A program made the position numbers and the translations under genes. From positions 27,377 through 91,376 of the forward strand of contig JAHLWS010000068.1 in the NCBI GenBank assembly GCA_019057795.1: a stretch of 64,000 nucleotides of DNA, in the 5' to 3' direction. Shown here one piece after another: positions 1-8,011 of this stretch. The stretch comes from Promethearchaeota archaeon. Lineage in GTDB: Archaea; Asgardarchaeota; Lokiarchaeia; Sigyniarchaeales; SOKP01. How positions within the stretch are numbered: position 1 is the stretch's first letter; each line of letters begins with the position of its first letter. The notes beneath the pieces were generated by a model, which was given only the letters and a program-made list of their open reading frames with translations, made no database searches and was not told where the DNA came from.

Positions 1-3000
1 ATTTTAGAATACTTATCGAAGGTTTCTTTGCTGCGCTTTTCTACGCCTTCTATTTCGAAAGATACGTTTTCGCAATTAGTAAGGAAATCCGTCAATTGTT
101 CGTTAGAAAACGGAAAACCCTCTAAATTTGATATTGACGCGATAAATTTGTTGATGTCTGCGCTCGTAACCGCGTAATTAACGCTATAATAACTGTTATA
201 AGTAGCGTGAAGGAAATTTCTAAGCAAATCTTTTCCGATTTTAAGCGATTTCTCGAATTCTTCGCTATTAATAGATTGATACATTTTAAAATGTTCGTAG
301 TTTAAGATTGTAGCGAAATGTGTGGCAAAAGCGTTTTTAAGTTTTTTAGCGTTAATTTCTTGTACCTGTGAAGAACTTTCAGAATTGTAGGAATTATCGG
401 AATTATGGGACTCTATATCTAAAGGTTCGTAGGAAATTGACGCCTCTCTCTGAGCTTCGTAATAGTCTTTTAAGGCTTCGTCGTAGTGTGGTCCGACCGC
501 GAAAGAAGTTTGTAGCGATTCCGAACCGTTTGCTCTTCGAGGATGGCTCTCAATTAAGTATCGATGTTTTACCAAAATTTCGAAAGTTTTGTTTTTGATC
601 TCTTTCTCTCTCTTTTTATCTTTAGTTACCTTTAAAATGTACGGGTGAAGCCATTGCGTTAGCTCTTTCTTAACTTTTTGCTCGTACAAGTTGCCTATTT
701 GGTCTAATTTTTTTAAGTTGTTTAGAAACTTTATTATACCCTCGATTAAAACGCTATAATCTCCGAAATCCTTCTGAAATAAAGTTTTCTTTGCTAGCTG
801 TATTATTTGCTTTTCGGTATTTTTTACGTCGTACCCTTGCTTTCCCATGTTGCTTATAATTTCTTCCCAAGATAGAGGGGTGATTTCTCTAATAACTTTC
901 AAATCAAATTCGACAGGAAAAGGTTGGTAAATGTCTTCTCGTTTAACCACGGCCTCGTCTTCTTTCATGCTCGCGATGTACCTCAATTGGTAGCTTTCTT
1001 TTCTAGTGCGACTATAGTGCCCTATCCCGTGAAGCGACTCTAAGTTCATAAGAGATTTAAGCGTTGCGCTATCTCTTTTATCGGTCGCTTTAAAGGTAAC
1101 TAAGTTTTGGAAGTAATTGAACGCGTTAGAGTGTAAATACCTGATTTGAGAAGCCGAACAGATCGTCCCAAAATTATCTTGCTGAAAAGGTTCGAGAAAC
1201 TTGTCGATTATACCGTAATTAACTTTCCTATCTATGAAATCCCCGTTGAAAACCACGTCTAAGTGCGGTACAATTAAGAACTTAGGGTAATAACTTTTTC
1301 CGGTTTTTAAGTAGTGGATAAACTTAGAAAGAACTACGAAGGTAAAAAAACACTTCTTGTCGTAATTTGTAACGTCTGAAAAATCGATAATTACCGTTTT
1401 GTCTTGAGTAATTAGCTCGTAAGAGAGAATGATTCCTTGTTTGTCTAATTGTTGGCGTTGCATGAATTTTATGTCTTGTTGGGTAAATTCGCTGAAAAAC
1501 GATAGTATCGAATCGTTAACAGGGGACTTTTCCCAGTCGCTCGTAGTAGATAGGTCTAAAGTTAAAGTAGAGAGGTTTATTTCGGTATTTTTCGCTAAAG
1601 ATTTCTTGAAAGCTTCGATCGCCCTTTCGTCTTTTCTGAAGCACAACCCAAAAGCGTCGAACATATATTCCAAATAGCCCATGTTGTCGTTGTCGTAGGG
1701 GATTTCTGAAAAAAGAGGGTTGACCAGAAAAGTTTTGCCCGCTTTAAGGTACAAAAACTTATCTTCGTATATAGTTCCTTCAAAAAATCTCATTAATTTG
1801 GACCAATTGCCTGTGAAATCGAAAATAACGGAGGGATATCCCGCTTTCACGAGTTCCAAAACTATTTTTTGGCACAACGCTTCCCTACTCGAGTTAACCC
1901 CGTTGACCACTAATAAATTTCGCAATTGTTCGAGTGTAAACCCCATCGGAACTTCTTTTTCCAAGAACTCGGTGTTTATGGTGTTCCCAACCGTAATAAG
2001 GTTAGTCAAGTGTAGGGGCGTGTTAAACTCCGCGGCTATCCTCGTTTCGATCCCCTTTTTGAATTGGTCGGATATTTCAGTTATATACGTAAGAGGTTTT
2101 CCTTGAAACAACGAGTAACCCAAGTGGGTACCGTTCCTTCTGAAGAGTCTATTCTTAAAAGCTTCGAACAAGAGCCCCGATTCTAACTCGTTTTTTCTAA
2201 GTTGTTTTAACTCGAAATTAACGAAGTTTTCCTTGAAGCTTAATCGCAACACCGAGTTTTGGTGTTTTAGCTTTTGCTCCATTTCGTCGAGCACCTCGTA
2301 GTTGAAAGAAAGAGTTTTTGATACTACCGAAGTGGAATAAGTTATAACGGTGTTCCAGATACCCGAGCGAGAGTTTAACCATAGTTTTCCATCTATTTCT
2401 GATCTCGTTCTCGCTAGCAATTTTGCTTTCTCCACCTCTTTTAAGAACTTAAAACCTTCTTTTTTGAACTCGTCAAAATCTAAAGGATTAATCTCGATCG
2501 TGGCGGTAAAAGGCATTTTTTCTTTGATAAGGGCTCCATAAAAATTACTTGGAGTACAATAAGGCGGCGGATAGGTAAAATACAGGTTATTAATCTTGAT
2601 CCCCCCGATTAATTTTTCCTCGACTTGGTAAAAAATAGTCTCGGGCGCTTCCGGTACCTTGAAAAACCTAACTTTAGAAAAGGGATCGACGACCTTGATA
2701 TCGTTCGATTTGAACAACTTGTTTTTGATTAGAAAGAAAAACATTTCGCGCCACCAAATTACTATTATTGCTATAAGAATTGCAAGAATCCCTATAGATT
2801 GTATTCCTACGGGCAAGTTAAATATTAAGAGCAACCGATCCAAGCATATAACAATCGCTAAAACGTAGCTTGCTTTCAATATCGTAGGCTTTATTTTAGG
2901 TCTTATCGTTTTACAACTAATTCTTTTCGAGTCTCCTTCGATTTGTACGTCCTGTTTCAAAACTGCGATTCTATAAGCGTTTAATAATTTTTCTTCAGAA

Positions 3001-3734
3001 AACTCAACGACCTTAAAGTGGTGAAAGTTGGAAGCAAAAGCCGAAGTTAAAGAAACTGCGTATTTTCGTAGTACTTCGCCCATTGTTTCTAATTTCGATT
3101 CAGTAATTTTTCCTTTAATTTTGTAGAAGGTACTAAAGTAAAGCATCATCTCAAAAGTCGAAGATTCGGAACCATCGCTGTTGATACTTGTTTGAAGCTG
3201 TTTTTGAATTATTTGGTACGAAAACGGCACTTTAAGGGCTTGCAATCCTAAATAAACTTTGTTTAAGTTAGCGTGAACGTTTTCGGGAATTATTTTAATT
3301 CTAAAAACCCTTACTCCGGTAGTGCTGAGCTCCTTGTGATTCGTAAAAAATAAAACCGACTTGTCTTCTTTCATCTGCCAAAAAACAAAGTCTCTAAACG
3401 GATCGAAAGAACGAAAATCAAGTACATGGCGCAAGCTAAAAAATTGCTTGTGGAAGACCACAATAAAACTAATCGCTACGATCCCTGCAATAACAATCGA
3501 TAGCACTATGTTGTAAGTCGCGTAAAGCACAGATATAAAGTATAATAGCCCAATTACAACTAAGGGTATCGCTTTAAGAACCGATTCGGTCGAGTTAATG
3601 TCGTCATAAGCGGGGTTTTTATCCCATATGTCCAAATTCGCATTTTTTTTTTCCTTATCGTCATCGTCCATATCTGGTTTAAACCTATTGTTATTATATG
3701 AATCTTTCAAAAAATCTCCGTAAGCTTTTACCAT
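1..3734 (-). CDS. Large membrane protein with degenerate HerA/VirB4-like ATPase fold (3' end beyond window)
   Basis: An uninterrupted reading frame of at least 1,244 codons runs from the ATG at 3734 off the left edge of the window. GGAG at 3745-3748 lies 10 nt before the ATG and fixes the start. The first 50 residues are acidic and Asn-rich. Two hydrophobic hairpins follow (about residues 54-95 and 287-335), so it is a membrane protein. Residues about 590-900 have the order of HerA/VirB4/TraG ATPases: a strand-loop at the Walker A place, a 'VIFDFTGNWS' strand like the usual 'DPtGEY' segment, an 'LVNPL' segment, and a late strand at the Walker B place. The Walker A site reads NGVNSSRE (611-618) with no GK[ST], and the Walker B site reads IVPHLD (D is residue 826) where DE is expected. 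I infer a non-catalytic homologue in a membrane or DNA-transfer complex. It heads a four-gene minus-strand group. The exact family is unconfirmed. Confidence 0.7.
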   Translation of the reverse strand, partial: MVKAYGDFLKDSYNNNRFKPDMDDDDKEKKNANLDIWDKNPAYDDINSTESVLKAIPLVVIGLLYFISVLYATYNIVLSIVIAGIVAISFIVVFHKQFFSLRHVLDFRSFDPFRDFVFWQMKEDKSVLFFTNHKELSTTGVRVFRIKIIPENVHANLNKVYLGLQALKVPFSYQIIQKQLQTSINSDGSESSTFEMMLYFSTFYKIKGKITESKLETMGEVLRKYAVSLTSAFASNFHHFKVVEFSEEKLLNAYRIAVLKQDVQIEGDSKRISCKTIRPKIKPTILKASYVLAIVICLDRLLLIFNLPVGIQSIGILAILIAIIVIWWREMFFFLIKNKLFKSNDIKVVDPFSKVRFFKVPEAPETIFYQVEEKLIGGIKINNLYFTYPPPYCTPSNFYGALIKEKMPFTATIEINPLDFDEFKKEGFKFLKEVEKAKLLARTRSEIDGKLWLNSRSGIWNTVITYSTSVVSKTLSFNYEVLDEMEQKLKHQNSVLRLSFKENFVNFELKQLRKNELESGLLFEAFKNRLFRRNGTHLGYSLFQGKPLTYITEISDQFKKGIETRIAAEFNTPLHLTNLITVGNTINTEFLEKEVPMGFTLEQLRNLLVVNGVNSSREALCQKIVLELVKAGYPSVIFDFTGNWSKLMRFFEGTIYEDKFLYLKAGKTFLVNPLFSEIPYDNDNMGYLEYMFDAFGLCFRKDERAIEAFKKSLAKNTEINLSTLTLDLSTTSDWEKSPVNDSILSFFSEFTQQDIKFMQRQQLDKQGIILSYELITQDKTVIIDFSDVTNYDKKCFFTFVVLSKFIHYLKTGKSYYPKFLIVPHLDVVFNGDFIDRKVNYGIIDKFLEPFQQDNFGTICSASQIRYLHSNAFNYFQNLVTFKATDKRDSATLKSLMNLESLHGIGHYSRTRKESYQLRYIASMKEDEAVVKREDIYQPFPVEFDLKVIREITPLSWEEIISNMGKQGYDVKNTEKQIIQLAKKTLFQKDFGDYSVLIEGIIKFLNNLKKLDQIGNLYEQKVKKELTQWLHPYILKVTKDKKREKEIKNKTFEILVKHRYLIESHPRRANGSESLQTSFAVGPHYDEALKDYYEAQREASISYEPLDIESHNSDNSYNSESSSQVQEINAKKLKNAFATHFATILNYEHFKMYQSINSEEFEKSLKIGKDLLRNFLHATYNSYYSVNYAVTSADINKFIASISNLEGFPFSNEQLTDFLTNCENVSFEIEGVEKRSKETFDKYSK

Positions 3735-3795
3735 TTTTTATTTTCTCCTTTTCTTTTCATTTTTTTTATATCCTTTAATTTTTTTTTACTTTCCT

Positions 3796-4656
3796 CTACT
3801 TTCTTTTATTACTAAAATAAGTTTTATTTACGAAATAAAGCACAATAATGGCCCCAAAACAGACGAGCAAGTTGTAGCTAATGACAACCGACAAGAACCC
3901 GTACATTAGTGCCTCAATTAAAGAAATACTCCCGACCATGGCAAATAAAATTATAATTCCGATAACTAAAAATTGCCCGACCTGTTCCTTCGATTGCGTG
4001 TAAGAAATGTTATCTTTTAGCGAGCCCGAAATAACGATTTTTCTGCTTTTTTTCTTCTCGATGCTTTTTCTAATGGTTTTGAGTTGTATAATTTTCTCAA
4101 ACGAATTCTTATCGAACTGGTCTTTGAGCTTGTATTGAAGCGCTTCTTCTTCTTCTCTAAATTTTTGAAGCAATATTGGATTAAATTTGCTTTCGTCTCT
4201 GTTTTTTCCACTTTGACCGCCTGACAAAAAAGAAAGCAAAGAAATCGTGCGATTTTTTTCGACTACTTCTGGGTTAACGCTGTCGTGTAAGTTGGGAACG
4301 TCCAACTTGCGAAGCTCGTAATAAACCTCAAATATCTCCTTAGCGTATTCAAAGCGAAGTTCTCCTTCCTTTTTTAAGAACAAAAGCTCTACTCTCTTTA
4401 ACACGTCGATTAATTCCGGTCTAAACACGTGAACGCTGAAATTTACCCCAAAAACCTTGTTTACGAGCTCCATGTATTCGAATATTTTCTCTCCCGCGCT
4501 TTTTTCCCTCGAGCGCATTCCTAGCTTGATTCCGATCTCGTCGACTGCGTTGCTCGTAAGCACAAAACTTACTACCGCTATCTTTTTATGGTTGTGAGTT
4601 TCTTTACAGAGCTGGATCAACCGCTTGAGCTTTAAATCTAACAACTGTTCCTTCAT
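3796..4656 (-). CDS. Unknown protein with C-terminal two-helix membrane anchor
   Basis: A 286-residue protein that I do not recognise. Residues 1-220 look soluble and alpha-rich, with many charged helices. A Gly/Ser-rich loop near residues 145-151 ('SGGQSGKN') is not a P-loop. Two hydrophobic segments at about 230-252 and 255-277 precede a basic tail, so the bulk of the protein is probably cytosolic and tethered to the membrane. It starts 4 nt after the stop of the 244-residue membrane gene upstream and ends 61 nt before the degenerate HerA/VirB4-like gene. The spacing suggests one transcript and a shared complex. Codon use (many C-ending codons, frequent CpG) matches its neighbours rather than the AT-rich rest of the window. 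Confidence 0.75.
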   Translation of the reverse strand: MKEQLLDLKLKRLIQLCKETHNHKKIAVVSFVLTSNAVDEIGIKLGMRSREKSAGEKIFEYMELVNKVFGVNFSVHVFRPELIDVLKRVELLFLKKEGELRFEYAKEIFEVYYELRKLDVPNLHDSVNPEVVEKNRTISLLSFLSGGQSGKNRDESKFNPILLQKFREEEEALQYKLKDQFDKNSFEKIIQLKTIRKSIEKKKSRKIVISGSLKDNISYTQSKEQVGQFLVIGIIILFAMVGSISLIEALMYGFLSVVISYNLLVCFGAIIVLYFVNKTYFSNKRK

Positions 4657-4660
4657 TCTC

Positions 4661-5395
4661 TTACGTTCGCCCCCGAATCTTTTGTGCTTCTCTTTTAGAC
4701 GTTGGAGATTCTTTCAAGGACTCGCTTGCAGATTCAAGCTTAAATTCTTCTTGTGATATCAACTTGTCCCAATCCAATTCTTCTCGAACGCTTTCAACGT
4801 GCCGTTTTATCTTATTTTCTGCGCTAGATTCCTCTTTTTCGAAGGTATTAATTACTGAATGATTGAATATTGCAAAAGGAAAAGTGCAAGCAAACGAGAT
4901 TAGTTGGAGAAAATATCCAGGACCGATCGAATAGTAAAAAATAACTCCTAAATCGTAATCGTAATACGCTAAGAAAGGGTAGTACAAACCGTTCGGGAGC
5001 AAGAAAAACAACGGGTATATTAAAACGAAGAATCCAATCAATGTTACCAAAGATAAGTTGACGAACCCGAATTTTTTTAATCTAAGTAGGTTATCTTTGC
5101 GTTCCGCATCGACAAATAATACTGAATATGCGGACAAAAAAATAACTATTAAGAAAGCGATAACAATGCCAACAGGTAAAGAAGCGTTTTTAGGTTCGTA
5201 AAAATCGTTAATGACGGCGCCTTGAGAAAACGTGGTGCTCCAATCGAACAGCGCGTTGTAAACCCAATAAACTACTATTTCACCGGAATCGCTTACTCCT
5301 TGAAAGTAATACCAATCCAAAAAGACCGAAGCAAACCCGAGCATCAGACCAACAATAAAAACAATTTTATATCCTGATTTAAAATTTATCGTCAT
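4661..5395 (-). CDS. Polytopic membrane protein, about four transmembrane helices
   Basis: A 244-residue protein with four clear hydrophobic stretches at about residues 8-30, 73-97, 112-136 and 150-180, and a charged, Glu/Ser/Lys-rich cytosolic tail of about 55 residues. The loop after helix 1 is aromatic and acidic and is probably outside the cell. No catalytic motif is visible and I do not recognise the family. It sits between the helix-hairpin-helix membrane protein (122 nt upstream) and the 286-residue anchored protein (4 nt downstream), in the same direction and codon style. In archaeal DNA-transfer systems such as Ced, small polytopic proteins accompany a HerA/VirB4 protein; the arrangement is reminiscent of that, but homology is not shown here. 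Confidence 0.75.
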   Translation of the reverse strand: MTINFKSGYKIVFIVGLMLGFASVFLDWYYFQGVSDSGEIVVYWVYNALFDWSTTFSQGAVINDFYEPKNASLPVGIVIAFLIVIFLSAYSVLFVDAERKDNLLRLKKFGFVNLSLVTLIGFFVLIYPLFFLLPNGLYYPFLAYYDYDLGVIFYYSIGPGYFLQLISFACTFPFAIFNHSVINTFEKEESSAENKIKRHVESVREELDWDKLISQEEFKLESASESLKESPTSKREAQKIRGRT

Positions 5396-5517
5396 ATTAA
5401 CTTAGACTCTATTAATTTTTACTAGTAGAACTAAAAAGAAGTATGGTTTTATAAAGAAAAAATTAAAGATTTTATGGAAATTTGTTTTATAGTTTTGCAA
5501 AAAAATGTTGTAGATTG

Positions 5518-7530
5518 TTAATCGTCAAAAAACGAGCTGTATTTTACTTCGCTTTTAGGTTTTTCTTTTATAGAACTATTTCTTGGTTCCGGATCTAATT
5601 CGTATAGTTGAGGGGCGTCTCTCTCTTGTTGTTTTGCTACTAAGTTTTCTTTAATGTTATCTTTTTCGATTTGTTCTAACACCTCAGAATCTTTGTCTTT
5701 TCCAAAACACTCGTAGCCAAATTGAGCCATCTGTTCGCCTGTGAACTCTTCTTTAACGCACAACAAATCGGTTTCGCTAAACTGCGCGTTCTGTAAATAA
5801 TAAGGGGTTTCAAATTTGGATGTTAAATCTTTTTTGGTTTTGTAAAACTTAAAGTAGAAGTACGCTATCGTGAAAAAGTAGATCCCTATGGCAGCGAACC
5901 CGATGCTGTTGAAAAGTCTCAGAAGGAAGTACAGCTGCGAAAAATAGATAACAAGCAGTACTACAGAATATCCGAGGAATGGAAGCGAAGCCATCTTTAG
6001 ACTCGAACGAAACTTAGTGTCTGCGTTTTGGTATATCTCGATCGAATTAGTTTTTTTAGCTCGAGACTCGATTAGTTTGTACTTTTTTTCCAAAAATCGT
6101 AGTAGAGTGGCGATGTTAGGCCAATCGATAACGTGTAGATTTGTTTTTCTCTGGTATGGGAACAAAACTGATTTCTCCATGCATTTCGCGGGAATTTTAG
6201 TTAGTAAGATGGGTTCGATTAAAATTTTGTACTGAGTTTGGCCTGAGACAAAATATAGTTTCTTGCTTCTTGCGCTTTTTTCAGCCGTAAATTTTACTTG
6301 CAAGTATTTTTGAAAGAATTCTTGAAAATTATCGCCGTTAACAACGTCTTCAAACACAGCGTCTTTAGCTTTTAAAAGGTCGATTGCGTAGTTGCGCACT
6401 TTAAGTAACGAGTCAGATTCTTGAGCCTTCGAGTGAGGCTTGTAGTCTATTTTCTCTTCGTGTATTAATATCCTTCCTTCTAAGTCGCAGAACTTGATTG
6501 GTACGAGAATTATAAGCTTCGAGTTGTCGTTAACGCTTACGAGCTTGCAACCCACATAATCGACATCTTGGAAAAACGGTCTTAGAGCTTCGATTCCGTT
6601 TGGAATTGAGTAATATCCTATGTCTTTTAACGATTCGGCGATCTCGCTTGTAAGATCTTCTCGGCGATTTAATATCCTTGAACTCGTTGAAGCTTCTGAA
6701 ATCTCTGGAATATTTGTATCTACTAAAACTTCTGGAATATTTGTATCTTCTGAAATCTCAGGAATTTTAGTAACTTCAGGAAACTCGGTATAAGTTGGAG
6801 TAACAACGTATTCTTCTCGAGGAACCTCTTCTTTTGGTAAGGGCGCTTCGCTCTCGAAGGGTTCTACGGTTGCGTTGTTTTCAAATTGTTCTGGAATTTC
6901 TTCTTGGTATTCTTCGATTTCTTCTTCCTCTTCTTCTTCGACTTCTCTTTGGAACTTTTCCTGTGGGAGTTCCTCCTCAACAAATACTTCGGCAACTTCG
7001 AAGGTTTCAATATTATCAACTTCGGTTTCAGCTTCAATTTCTTCCAGTTCAAGAATTGCGGTTTCAATTTTAACGTCTGGTCGCGCAAGCAATTGCTTGT
7101 AGGGCGTAGCATTTCTTAGTTGAATGCCTTCCTTACGCTCGAAATCCTCTCCAACTTCAATCTCAGCGATTTCGTTAGTTTTAAGCTCTTCCAACATGGC
7201 ATCTTCCTGAATTTTTTGAACTATAACGGGTTCTTCTTTCGAATGTTCGGGTATTTTGACTTTATTACCTTCCTTTATTCCTTCTAAAAGCTTTTTCGCT
7301 TCTTCAATAAATTTTCTAGCCGTAGCTATACCAACTCCGGGAGCTTCCGATAATTTCTCGGGAGTTATTTCTGCAAGCTGTCGATAGGTGTAGATTTTCC
7401 TAACATTTAGCTTCTCGGCGGTGCCCGAGCCAATACCTTTGATTTTTGTGAGGTCGTTGGTAGTTTGAGACAACGCAATCGTTTTTTCTTCGGGAAGTTC
7501 AACATTTATCTTTTCGTATACATCTGTCAT
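5518..7530 (-). CDS. Helix-hairpin-helix protein with acidic linker and membrane anchor
   Basis: A 670-residue protein. Residues about 25-85 carry two helix-hairpin-helix motifs ('IKGIGSGTAEKL' and 'APGVGIATARKFIEEA'), the pattern of non-specific DNA-binding HhH modules in RadA and helicases. Residues about 95-300 form a very acidic, Glu/Pro-rich low-complexity linker with imperfect 'NIPE(I/V)' repeats. Residues about 300-490 look like a folded alpha/beta domain, and two membrane helices follow at about 515-560, then a charged tail. This suggests a membrane-anchored protein that holds DNA. It is the first gene of the minus-strand group containing the degenerate HerA/VirB4-like protein. There is no Shine-Dalgarno at the ATG; an AT-rich TATA-like stretch 25-35 nt upstream fits a leaderless message. 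Confidence 0.75.
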   Translation of the reverse strand: MTDVYEKINVELPEEKTIALSQTTNDLTKIKGIGSGTAEKLNVRKIYTYRQLAEITPEKLSEAPGVGIATARKFIEEAKKLLEGIKEGNKVKIPEHSKEEPVIVQKIQEDAMLEELKTNEIAEIEVGEDFERKEGIQLRNATPYKQLLARPDVKIETAILELEEIEAETEVDNIETFEVAEVFVEEELPQEKFQREVEEEEEEEIEEYQEEIPEQFENNATVEPFESEAPLPKEEVPREEYVVTPTYTEFPEVTKIPEISEDTNIPEVLVDTNIPEISEASTSSRILNRREDLTSEIAESLKDIGYYSIPNGIEALRPFFQDVDYVGCKLVSVNDNSKLIILVPIKFCDLEGRILIHEEKIDYKPHSKAQESDSLLKVRNYAIDLLKAKDAVFEDVVNGDNFQEFFQKYLQVKFTAEKSARSKKLYFVSGQTQYKILIEPILLTKIPAKCMEKSVLFPYQRKTNLHVIDWPNIATLLRFLEKKYKLIESRAKKTNSIEIYQNADTKFRSSLKMASLPFLGYSVVLLVIYFSQLYFLLRLFNSIGFAAIGIYFFTIAYFYFKFYKTKKDLTSKFETPYYLQNAQFSETDLLCVKEEFTGEQMAQFGYECFGKDKDSEVLEQIEKDNIKENLVAKQQERDAPQLYELDPEPRNSSIKEKPKSEVKYSSFFDD

Positions 7531-8011
7531 AGGGATCTAATTTTAAGATATATTCCCATATTTAAAGAAAAAAAAATATCTTCCCAATCTATTAGATTCC
7601 TTAAATGTTAAATCACCGAGGAAATAAAGAATATCTTTTGGTCTTATACTTTCTTCTATGTTTTGTAGAATAGTTTTATTTATATCTCAATATTCTTAAA
7701 TGGGCGATTACAATATTTTAATATATTTTTGTGTGATAAATGAAAATCCGCTGTAAAGAAAATCAATATAATTCACATTTTTTAGGAAAATATTAATTTT
7801 GAGATGGAAATTTTAAATTCATTATATCTGCTTTCTCTACATTTCTGATATTTTTTGCTTTAAGATAATTTTAAATAAAACCTTTTTTATCATAATTTTA
7901 ACAAAAAATAGATCAAAAATTTGTCATATTTTTTTGAAAAAAAATGATAACAAAAGAAGTGTGCGAGAAAACTTTATATTAAAACATGTTTTAAAAAGGA
8001 AGTAAAAAAAA
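7531..8011. promoter_or_regulatory. Divergent intergenic region with promoter and ribosome-binding site of the beta-helix gene
   Basis: A 481-bp, very AT-rich spacer between two divergent genes; I see no coding sequence in it. On the plus strand a TATA-like TTTATATTAA lies at 7973-7982 and AGGAAG at 7997-8002, 9 nt before the ATG at 8012, a convincing promoter/ribosome-site pair. On the minus strand an AT-rich TATA-like stretch around 7555-7564 precedes the helix-hairpin-helix gene. Confidence 0.5.

Noticed and set aside
1429..2868. Plus-strand open frames within the first 3 kb
   Set aside because: They lie opposite the uninterrupted minus-strand membrane protein, which has a ribosome site and protein-like composition.
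6834..7119. Several overlapping open frames on both strands
   Set aside because: They are shadows of the acidic Glu-rich linker of the 670-residue protein; the composition is low-complexity and no start signals are present.
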